Assembly (NCBI GenBank): GCA_030248135.1
Contig: JASANC010003283.1
Location: forward strand, 1-19,445
Direction of reading: 5' to 3'
From: Theristus sp. LFF4_11
Taxonomy: Eukaryota > Nematoda > Chromadorea > Monhysterida > Xyalidae
Length of the DNA stretch: 19,445 nucleotides
In this document: positions 1 through 6,983 of the stretch, piece after piece
Numbering within the stretch: the stretch's first letter is position 1
How the letters are laid out: each line of letters starts with the position of its first letter
Translations under genes and position numbers: made by a program
The notes under the pieces: generated by a model
What the model was told of the DNA's origin: nothing
What the model saw: only the letters and a program-made list of their open reading frames with translations
Database searches by the model: none

Positions 1-29
1 TATCGATTGGATGGGTAATTTCTGCGTTA

Positions 30-165
30 TTCTAATCTTTTCTTTAAGACCTGCGACTCGGTTGCGGACGTGAAAGGAAACTAGTTTCAATTTTTATGCT
101 GTAATTCAGAATAGTCTAGTAACCCGGCCTTATTTAGGGGACTCGGATCCTTTTGCCAATTTTGC
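30..165 (-). repeat. Dispersed repeat, copy 1 (unclassified)
   Basis: Read on the minus strand, this stretch aligns by eye with 11512-11640 on the plus strand. Shared blocks include CAAAATTGG, GATCCGAGT, CCCCTAAATA, CCGGGT, CCTTTC, CGTC.GCAA and GAGTCGCAG in the same order, with small indels. The co-linear order over about 120 bp argues against chance. No terminal repeats, tRNA promoter boxes or coding potential are visible, so the family is unassigned. Confidence 0.55.
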
Positions 166-796
166 ATTGCCGCATCGTGAATGAGACTGCTTAGCCATCT
201 ATGCGCGCATTGGGATGCGGGACCAAAATAAAAGATATTAAACACAAATACCGTATTTTTGATTTTTGAAACACAGCAATACAGTGTACACTGCAGCACA
301 TAAAAACAAAAATAACAAACGCCGTGTTAGTTTTTATACACACCATGGCACGCATTGCTTTCAATGGCATGCGAAACATCAGCGGCAGGTGTGAACGTTA
401 TGATAACGTGTGTTTGGATCATGCCTGTTCACTTTTTTCGTCACAAATACAACATGGCGAGAATTCACAGGCCACTACAGTCGCTCCAATAAACAGTTTG
501 TCAAAACCAGCCACCGGACTGCAATTCAATCACTTTCATTTCATGTCAGAAGCGATCAGTGCGCAAAGCGTGGGGTGGAGTTAGGTGGGGTAGTACAGTG
601 TGTATTGCTTTGTATGCACTGTACAGTCCGTCATGAGTATTGCTGTGTTCATGAAAAACAAAGCTAGCATGTGTTGGGGACAGACGCACAATAAAAGCAC
701 GCATATACCACCACACACGCGCGCGCGCATGGGGGTATCCAAACTTTTGGTCGCCACTGTATATTTGAGCACTGAATGGCTGCTTTCAGGTGTAAT

Positions 797-854
797 TTTA
801 ATTGTATAATAAGTATTAACTTTTTTTAATTGTATAATAAGTATTAACTTTTTT
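797..854. repeat. 28-bp tandem duplication
   Basis: Two adjacent and essentially identical 28-bp units, each containing AATTGTATAATAAGTATTAAC followed by a T-run. Two copies only; near-identity implies a recent slippage or duplication event. Confidence 0.9.
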
Positions 855-940
855 TAACAATGTTTGACCATAGTTGTTCTTGGGGGGCAAAAAAATCAAT
901 CTATCTTTATCAGAGAAGATTTTTTAGCTCACCTATTATC

Positions 941-1005
941 TATAGTCGGACTGGATAATTTCGGGCATTAGCTGATTGGCTGGTGCGTTACCGTGATCAG
1001 ATTCA
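941..1005 (+). mobile_element. MITE terminal fragment (CAGCTGATTGG family)
   Basis: Contains TAGTCGGACTGG followed by TTAGCTGATTGGCTGGTG. This is the same order of tip and inner block as in the better preserved TA-flanked MITEs at 2132-3169 and 13675-13830. No matching inverted partner lies within the next few hundred bases, so it looks like a solo end or decayed copy. Confidence 0.4.
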
Positions 1006-1311
1006 AACGCGGGCCGTTCAAATTGCACTTTGCTTTTTTAAATTTTTGTTTTTTGAGTGTTTGTGTAGATGAATGTTTGAATTTTCAATGAACAAAACTT
1101 GTTTGTGATTTATGAAATGCAGAAAAATCAAAAAAAGTAAATTTTAAGGCGAATTATCTTTTTTTCAGAAAAAAGAACGACGGCGACGGTGATGCGCTCT
1201 CGACGCTCGAAAAGTGAATATTCGTTTGAAAACCTATCTACCTATCTAAAAAAAATTTTGGCTTCGAGAACATAAATTAAGTCAATTTTTTACCAAAATA
1301 GAGAAATTTTG

Positions 1312-1932
1312 CTCAAATTTTTGGTAAATTTTGCCAATTTTAGGCAAAATAAGTAGCGAAAGTGCGGGCGGGTGGGGGGGGGGGGGGTGCACCTCCGCCG
1401 AAAATCCTGCCCGTGTACGGGCAGATACCCGTGTACCCCCTCCCCCCTTTACCTCGACACGGGTACTAGACTCCCCCCCCCCCGCCCCCCTTCGCGAGAA
1501 AACACGGGATCGCACCCCCCCCCCCTCCTCACGGTGGTCAATGTCATCTCAATTTTCCCCAAAAATACCGTATTTTTTGCATTTTTTTCTTGACGTTTAT
1601 GTCTGTCCCTGCATAGATTTTTTTTATTTCTGACCAAACAAGCAGCTTCTTTGCACAAAATATTCTGTATTTTACAAGAATTTCTGTGTTTTTCCAAGGC
1701 AAAAATTTCGTATTACCCGTGCGATCCCGTGCACCCCCCCCCCCCTCACGAAAGTTTTCTGCCAGTGCACCCCCCTCAGGAAAATTTGCTGCCCGTGCAC
1801 CCCCCCCCCTCACCGAGAAGACACCTGACACCCATCCCCCTCTAAAATTAGGCAAACACCCCCCTCACCTGAGGTCCCGCTTTCGCTACTGGACAAAATA
1901 TGTGTTTATATTTCAAAATTTTTGAGCATTTT
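1312..1932. repeat. Foldback-like repeat with G-run/C-run interior
   Basis: Inverted flanks can be followed: TTTTGCTCAAATTTTT near 1310-1325 pairs with AAAATTTTTGAGCATTTT near 1914-1932, and GTAGCGAAAGTGCGGG near 1351-1367 pairs with CCCGCTTTCGCTAC near 1876-1889. Between them the left side has G-runs of up to about 14, and the rest is C-runs embedded in a loose repeat of GTGCACCCCCC, TCACGAAA and GCTGCCC blocks (about 1725-1815). Open frames across it are low-complexity Pro/Gly-rich artefacts. The architecture resembles the block at 3304-3975. Confidence 0.5.
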
Positions 1933-1974
1933 AAAGCAACATTGAGTTGTTTTTATCCTTTTTTACCGTTTCTA

Positions 1975-2085
1975 CTATCTATCTATAACTCAATCTAACA
2001 TATGCAACTACGCTGATTGGTTGGTGGTTGGATGAACGTTATGCATGGATTCTGTGCAAACCACACCCGCCTCCGCATTATTTTA
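1975..2085 (+). mobile_element. MITE fragment (CAGCTGATTGG family)
   Basis: Contains ATAACTCAATCTAACATATG then CTACGCTGATTGGTTGGTGG, ATGCATGGATTCTGTGCAAACCA. The same blocks occur in the intact 156-bp MITE of intron 6 (13675-13830). The right inverted end is not recognisable, so this is a partial or diverged copy. Confidence 0.4.
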
Positions 2086-2131
2086 GCATTATTTTGCTGT
2101 TTTTATAGCATTTTAGCGTTTTAGCTATCTG

Positions 2132-3169
2132 CAGTCGAACTCAATAAAATGTGGAATCAGCTGATTGGTCGGCCGAGGGGAGGCTGCTCACACTCTGCAC
2201 CCTTCTTTTTCGTGGATCTGGATTCTATTGAATCGTGTTTTTTATTTATTTTTATTTATTTAATTATACGCGCGCCGGTTCCGGAAACCCGAAGGTACCA
2301 AACTCCGGCGGAGACGGGCAATACTGCCCCGAGCCCAATTTTACCCTCGGCTCAGGAGGGAATAGACCATTAGATGTTCGTTGGTCACTCTAATTTTCCA
2401 CGAGTATGTCTTGTCCACAGCGAGGTTCGAACCCGGTACCTACAGAACTGTAGGCCGAAGTTCTACCGCTACGCCACGGACGCGACTTGTTTCTTTTGAA
2501 TGAGTGTGAATTTCCGGCACCCTTTTCATGCTAAAAATAAACGCAAAGGGTTGGAGAACTGCGAAATTCAATTTTTTTATTCAACAGCTCAAAATGCATT
2601 TTTTACTGACGACGACGACGACGACGTCGTCGCTTAATTTTTACGTGTGAACTGAAAGACAAAAACCTGAAATGAATGCGCTGTGTAGCCAGCTGAAGGA
2701 GGTTTCATTCCTAGCTGACCGATCGACATGCGTCCGCAATGAAAAAAAAGCGTTCCGACTTCGCGGACGACGACGACACGACGACGACTTTGCTTTCATT
2801 TTTCATTTTCACCGTTTTCAAGTTGTTTTTGGTAAGCTGCTGTGTTCATTTACTTGGTGCACGCAGCAAACCATGCACAGCGCACTCCTTTCAGGCTTTT
2901 ATTTTTCAGTCAACACGCAAAAATTAAGCGACGACGTCGTCGTCGTCATTAAACAAAAAATACATTTTGAGTGGAGCTGTGGAATAAAATTTTTTAAATT
3001 TCGCGGTCTCTAACCTTTGAGTTTATTTTTAGCACAAAAAGGGTGCTGGAAATTCATAAAAACACGTTTCAATAAAATCCAAATCCACGAAAAAAGAACG
3101 GTGCGGAGTGTGAACAGCCTCCGCTCGGTCGACCAATCAGCTGATTCCACATTTTAGTGAGTTCGACTA
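2132..3169. mobile_element. Palindromic MITE with TIR CAGTCGAACTC
   Basis: The left tip CAGTCGAACTCAATAAAATG and the reverse complement of the right tip (TAGTCGAACTCACTAAAATG) continue into matching arms of about 270 bp. The arms include GTGGAATCAGCTGATTGGTCG, CACACTC.GCACC and, deeper, a (GAC)n/(GTC)n block at 2611-2634 and 2930-2948. The flanking dinucleotides are TG on the left and TA on the right, consistent with a TA duplication with one side mutated. A TIR of this form with TA target sites is typical of Tc1/mariner-pogo derived MITEs; the assignment is inference. The left arm is interrupted by a SINE at 2240-2490. No transposase is encoded. Confidence 0.7.
2240..2490 (-). repeat. tRNA-derived SINE (second family)
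   Basis: On the minus strand the 5' head has an A-box-like TGGCGTAGCGGTAGAA (complement of 2461-2476) and a near-perfect B box GGGTTCGAACC (complement of 2424-2434). These are followed by a body of about 150 bp and an A/T tail made of TAAATAAA-like units at 2240-2268. The other arm of the host MITE carries the uninterrupted site (reverse complement of roughly 3040-3080), which bounds the insertion. Candidate imperfect target duplication: TTGAATCGTGT before the tail and TTGAATGAGTGT after the head. RNA polymerase III transcription is expected of this class; activity is unknown. Confidence 0.75.
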
Positions 3170-3303
3170 TATCAAATTTTAAAATTTTGACCGGCCCCCG
3201 CCAAAGTCACATGCCCCCCCCCGCGCCCCCCCCCTAAAATTTTTTAGCTATCTATCTGGAACATGCTCCAGCTATCTATGGGGGGGGGCGAAATAGATCA
3301 GTA

Positions 3304-3975
3304 CCGTGGGCCCAAAAAATTTTCGAAGGGGGGGGTATGGTGCCGTGGGGGGGTGCCGACCAAAAAGTGAGGGGGGTCCAAACTATGGTAACGTGGGACC
3401 CCCCCATGGGGTCCCATGGGGGTGCATTTTTTCAAAATTTTCTGTGGGGGGTCCACCCCTCCCATGATATTTTTTCGCTTCAATTTTGAAGGAAAAACGC
3501 TAAATTTTGCTGCAAAATCTTTGAAAGAAGATTGTCAAGGTCAAGTTATCATATATTCAGCTTATATTATGGACTTTATAGACAAAAAATCATGATTTTC
3601 GAAAAAAATTTTTAGGGTGTACGGAAAATTTTGGGGGGGTCTCCGCCAGACAAAATTTCATGGGGGGTGTGGGGGGGGGGGGTGTCGGCCAAATTTTCGA
3701 GGGGGGGTCCGATGGGGGGGGGGGGTGCCCGGTTTTAGGGGGGGTGGCACAGTGCCCCCCACCCCTCCCCCCCCCCACGCGACGGTCTCTGGTGCTCTGG
3801 GGGGGGGGGGGTGTACCCCCCCCCCCCCCCCCCCCTCGCCCACGGTACTGTACCCCCCCCCCCCCCCCGCCCACGGTGCTGCTTGGACCCCCCCCCCTCA
3901 CTTTTTGGTCGACACCCCCCCCTCCACGGTACCATACCCCCACCCCCCCCTTCGAAAATCTTTTTGGGCCCACGG
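3304..3975. repeat. TA-flanked foldback element with long G- and C-runs
   Basis: The left end CCGTGGGCCCAAAAA and the right end TTTTTGGGCCCACGG are inverted copies, each followed outward by TA (3302-3303 and 3976-3977). The arms continue inward: TTCGAAGGGGGG and its complement CCCCCCCTTCGAA, GTATGG/CCATAC, CCAAAAAGTGAGGGGGG and CCCCCCTCACTTTTTGG. The centre is dominated by G-runs (about 3630-3735) and then C-runs (about 3755-3950), many 10 or more long. On one strand it could form G-quadruplexes, and as a whole a hairpin. Long frames over it are low-complexity shadows. Confidence 0.6.
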
Positions 3976-3990
3976 TATGACGGTACTGTA

Positions 3991-4553
3991 GGCTCTTGAC
4001 AAAACTACGGACCGTATACGGAGGTTATACGGCGCACGCTTAACAAAACTACGGACCGTATACGGAGGTGCGCGCAGCGAAAAATGGCGCCAATTTTACA
4101 TTCTCAGCACACGCTGCGCGTGCTTAACAAAACTACGGACATTATACGGAGGTTTTCAAAAACGATTGGAAATGTTCAGATATGGTTGGGAATCGATTAT
4201 ACAATCAATCCTGAACAATTTTGGGCGCCAAATTCGAATTTTTTCTTTTAGGCGGGAATTCAAAAAACACTCAAAACAGTTGAAAAACAATGGGAAATGA
4301 TCAGAGTTTGTTGAATATGAATGAAAACAATCAATCTGAGCAATTTGGTCGCCAATTTTTTGAATGGCGGGAAATTAAAATTCAAATTTCAAAAAGATAA
4401 AAGACGACTGAAAATGACTTGGTTTTTTGAACATTGGTAAAAATTGGTTAATGTGCTGACTGCCTGAACAAAGACTGCGGTACCATTATTTTTATTCGGT
4501 CTCGACACGATCTTCATGAAAATGCTTCTAATCGTCGGTAGCATGTACCAAAA
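3991..4553 (+). repeat. MULE left terminal inverted repeat
   Basis: Homologous to the complement of 5972-6543. The outer 170 bp contain three spaced copies of an ACAAAACTACGGAC.GTATACGGAGG-like motif (about 4000, 4046 and 4129), the last altered to ACATTATACGGAGG. The inner part is A/T-rich and carries GGCGCCAA and GGCGGGAATT words. Similarity weakens but seems to continue past 4553 to about 4600. Confidence 0.85.
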
Positions 4554-5757
4554 TATTTTCAAAAGCCATGCAGTATGATGAATAGAATGTTGAATTACCA
4601 ATTACGACATTGTTGCTCAAGCCAATACAATCACCTTTTTACGTGTAGTCGAAATCCGTAAAATGTCCGTAGTTTTGCCAAGCGTGCTCCGTAAAACCTC
4701 CGTTGAATTTTTTTCTTTCCTGTGTTATAGTGGAGATGAGGGAGGAGTACCGGAACTGCAGATGCAGGTGTGCATCATCACTAAGCAGAAATGTGACAGT
4801 CTCCTTCTAATACCGATCGGAGTTCATTGTGTCAACTAATCAAGCAGCTGAAATACATATTAAAGCGACATATGTCGCCCCACATTTCTGTCGTATGCGC
4901 AATCCGTCTCGGCGCCTTTGTCGGACAGGGGCGTCTGGGCGACTTGGGCGGTAACTCATGTTGCCGTAACAGTGTTGCTGTTCTTCGACAGTTTGCCAGT
5001 TTGCCTTCTTGCCAAAACTGTCGTTGAACATCGCTTTTATGCATATTGCGTGGACACAAGCCTACCCATGCAGTATTGTTCTTGTAATTCAACTGTCGAA
5101 AAAGTATGCGAGAGGCTAACATCTGATCTCATTGTATGCAAATAACTATGGCAAGTCGATCGATCGCATGAGAGGCCTGGCAAACCCTCATAGGCAGGAT
5201 ATCGTGAGAGCTGAGGAATCGGTGAGAGCGATTCCAATCTTCTTGGTTGCTGTTAAAAGTCAACGCAGCGGTGTGATCGTGATGTATTGATCGCATTTGT
5301 GCACGAGCATTCGAGAAGCATGCGCTGTTTTTTTCAGCCCGCGTGTGATGTGCCCTCTCTTACAGCTGTATACCAGGCTGGTTGTTATGTACCGTTTTGC
5401 TGGCTTGATTTGGGTCATTTGTGAAGTCCAGCTTCCATTGGTCAAGTGTCACCTCACATCTCTATCCATACACTGAGTTTCGGGGGTAGGTCAAAATATG
5501 GTAGGGTAGGTCATTCTATGGCAATTTTACAATTGCCATATTTTGACCGGGGGTCAAAATATGGCGGGAGTCAAAATATGGCATGACACCGGCTCAACAG
5601 AAAATTCTGTTGTTGCTCGCTGGATTAATGACATACTGTACATGCGTGCACAGTACTGCTATTGACGATTGTAATCAGATCGTGTCAATACAAACAATTC
5701 TATCGTAACACGTACGTCATAAATTCAGCATTCGCACTGCGTGTTTCTGAAGATATT
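4554..5757. other. MULE interior without recognisable gene
   Basis: About 1.2 kb between the arms. A degenerate internal copy of the terminal motif (CCGTAGTTTTGCCAAGCGTG, then TCCGTAAAACCTCCGTTG) sits at about 4668-4705. The open frames are short and mutually overlapping. A cluster of GGTCAAAATATGG words occurs at 5489-5582. No transposase or captured host exon could be recognised. Confidence 0.5.
5489..5582. repeat. Cluster of GGTCAAAATATGGC words in both orientations
   Basis: Direct copies lie at about 5489-5501, 5551-5564 and 5570-5582 and a degenerate one at 5509-5521. An inverted copy, GCCATATTTTGACC, lies at 5534-5547. Copies 2 and 3 form a short palindrome around CAATTTTACAATTG. No coding explanation. 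Confidence 0.75.
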
Positions 5758-5788
<31 letters not shown>

Positions 5789-5971
5789 GAGTTTTAGGCG
5801 ATGTTTTTAGCCAGGGCTAACCCAGAGAAGCGTACAGAACGCCATTGAGTAGGGGGCCCATCGAGTGTTCTCTGTCATTAAGTGCCTCTACACCCCTCGG
5901 CGGGGCTCGATCCCCCGAGCGCACAGACTGTAGTCTAACGCACTACCACCAGGCCACGAGGGTGACAACTT
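5758..5971 (-). repeat. tRNA-derived SINE with (CAA)n tail, copy A
   Basis: On the minus strand it starts with a tRNA-like cloverleaf (complement of 5891-5963). The acceptor strands ACCCTCG/CGAGGGG pair, the D-arm region is TGGCCTGGTGGTAG, and a T-arm has B-box-like GGGGATCGAGCCCC. A body of about 95 bp follows and then a (CAA)n tail, seen on the plus strand as (TTG)n at 5759-5788. It is nearly co-linear with 14702-14910 (copy B). It interrupts the inner end of the MULE right arm; the left arm at 4541-4560 shows the empty site. Confidence 0.85.
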
Positions 5972-6543
5972 TTTTGGTACATGCTACCGACGATTAGAAG
6001 CATTTTCACGAAGATCGTGTCGAGACCCAATAAAAATAATGGTACCGTAGTATTTGCTCAAACAGTCAGCATTTTAACCATACATGCACTTTTTTACCAA
6101 TGTTCAAAAAACCAAGTCATTTTCAGTCGTCTTTTATCTTTTTGAAATTTGAATTTTAATTTCCCGCCATTCAAAAAATTGGCGACCAAATTGCTTAGAT
6201 TGATTGTTTTCATTCATATTCAACAAACTCTGATCATTTCCCATTGTTTTTCAACTGTTTTGAGTGTTTTTTGAATTCCCGCCTAAAAGAAAAAATTTGA
6301 ATTTGGCGCCAAAAATTGTTCAGGATTGATTGTATAATCGATTCCCAACCATATCTGAACATTTCCAATCGTTTTTGAAAACCTCCGTATAATGTCCGTA
6401 GTTTTGTCAAACGCGCGCAGCGTGTGCTGAGAATGTAAAATTGGCGCCATTTTTCGCTGCGCGCACCTCCGTATACGGTCCGTAGTTTTGTTAAGCGTGC
6501 GCCGTATAACCTCCGTATACGGTCCGTAGTTTTGTCAAGGGCC
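5972..6543 (-). repeat. MULE right terminal inverted repeat
   Basis: Inverted partner of 3991-4553, high similarity with few indels. It repeats the CCTCCGTATACGGTCCGTAG motif at the outer end (about 6467-6530) and a diverged one near 6384. Patchy homology resumes beyond the SINE at about 5690-5757, so the original arm was somewhat longer. Confidence 0.85.
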
Positions 6544-6854
6544 GGTACTGTAGGGCTAGGGTTCGAAAAAAGTGAAAATCCCGGTTTTTTAAATTGAATT
6601 TTTAAATCTAATAAAATTAAATTATCAAACTTCAAAAATACCGGAGGAAAGTCTGATTGATGGTCGACAAAAATAGGTGCATTCGTACCGCGTGCAACCG
6701 GTTTTAAAAAGAATTTGAAAAGAAAACGCTAAAAAAATTGAACCATGCCCTGGTTGTGTTCTTTTTTCAGTTTTCACTGAGGGTTTTCCACTTTTCCTGT
6801 GTTTTTCATCGTTACTTTTCAAATCGAATCGACGACAGTTCCGAAAATCCAGGA
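6544..6854 (+). promoter_or_regulatory. Presumed GPD2 promoter and 5' leader
   Basis: The 311 bp between the MULE end and the start codon must hold whatever proximal promoter and leader this exon has. It opens with the MULE target duplication and an A/T-rich stretch (6570-6630). There is a good acceptor-like TTCTTTTTTCAG ending at 6770, 85 bp before the ATG. That could be a 5'-UTR intron acceptor or, if the organism uses spliced leaders, a trans-splice site. An out-of-frame ATG at 6745 lies upstream of this acceptor. No clear TATA box. Confidence 0.4.
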
Positions 6855-6983
6855 ATGTCGTTTTCGCGCCGTCTGGTTCGCCGTGTTCTCGTCGGTTTCG
6901 GCGGCGTCGTCGGCGTCGGTGTGTGCACGGTGGGCGCGACACTTTGGTGGAACGACGCGCAGATCAGAAAGAAATACCAACAG
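6855..6983 (+). CDS. GPD2: GPD2 exon 1 (codons 1-43)
   Basis: Starts at ATG in AGGAATGTCG, the first in-frame ATG. It encodes an Arg-rich beginning ([12 protein letters not shown]), then a Gly/Val-rich hydrophobic stretch and [13 protein letters not shown]. This matches the family plan of a targeting and membrane-anchor N-terminus before the FAD domain. Donor CAG/GTACGC; ends in phase 0. Confidence 0.85.

Larger units (their letters stand above)
1..939. other. Left flank without recognisable gene
   Basis: No reading frame here resembles a known protein. The open frames are short, overlap on both strands and show no conserved motif. The stretch holds one side of a dispersed repeat (30-165), a 28-bp tandem duplication near 797-854, and a CA/CG-alternating run around 708-730. 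Short complementary pieces (around 270-285 and 637-652, sharing a GTATTGCTGTGTT-type word) suggest further decayed repeats. I treat it as intergenic. Confidence 0.5.
3991..6543. mobile_element. Mutator-like element with long TIRs (non-autonomous)
   Basis: The two ends are long inverted repeats: left GGCTCTTGACAAAACTACGG, right (reverse complement) GGCCCTTGACAAAACTACGG. They are homologous for about 565 bp. A perfect 9-bp direct repeat, GGTACTGTA, flanks the element (3982-3990 and 6544-6552). Long TIRs plus a 9-bp target duplication are the hallmark of MULEs. I see no MULE transposase in the 1.4-kb centre; its frames (for example on the minus strand at 4832-5122) match nothing I recognise. A SINE interrupts the inner end of the right arm. 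The right end is 311 bp from the GPD2 start codon. Confidence 0.7.

Noticed and set aside
1282..1925. Pro/Arg-rich frames on both strands
   Set aside because: Same low-complexity artefact across the first G/C foldback.
2412..2484. Possible true tRNA gene on the minus strand
   Set aside because: Good A and B boxes but acceptor pairing is poor and it is followed by a SINE body and A/T tail.
3590..3999. Several overlapping Pro/Gly-rich frames on both strands
   Set aside because: They arise from G- and C-homopolymers, exist in all frames and have no domain; not genes.
4832..5122. 96-residue minus-strand frame in the MULE interior as a captured gene
   Set aside because: No recognisable motif, and comparable frames overlap on the other strand.
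5891..5963. Possible true tRNA gene
   Set aside because: It folds like a tRNA but is continuous with a body and (CAA)n tail shared with 14702-14910, and the anticodon arm is abnormal; a SINE head explains it better.
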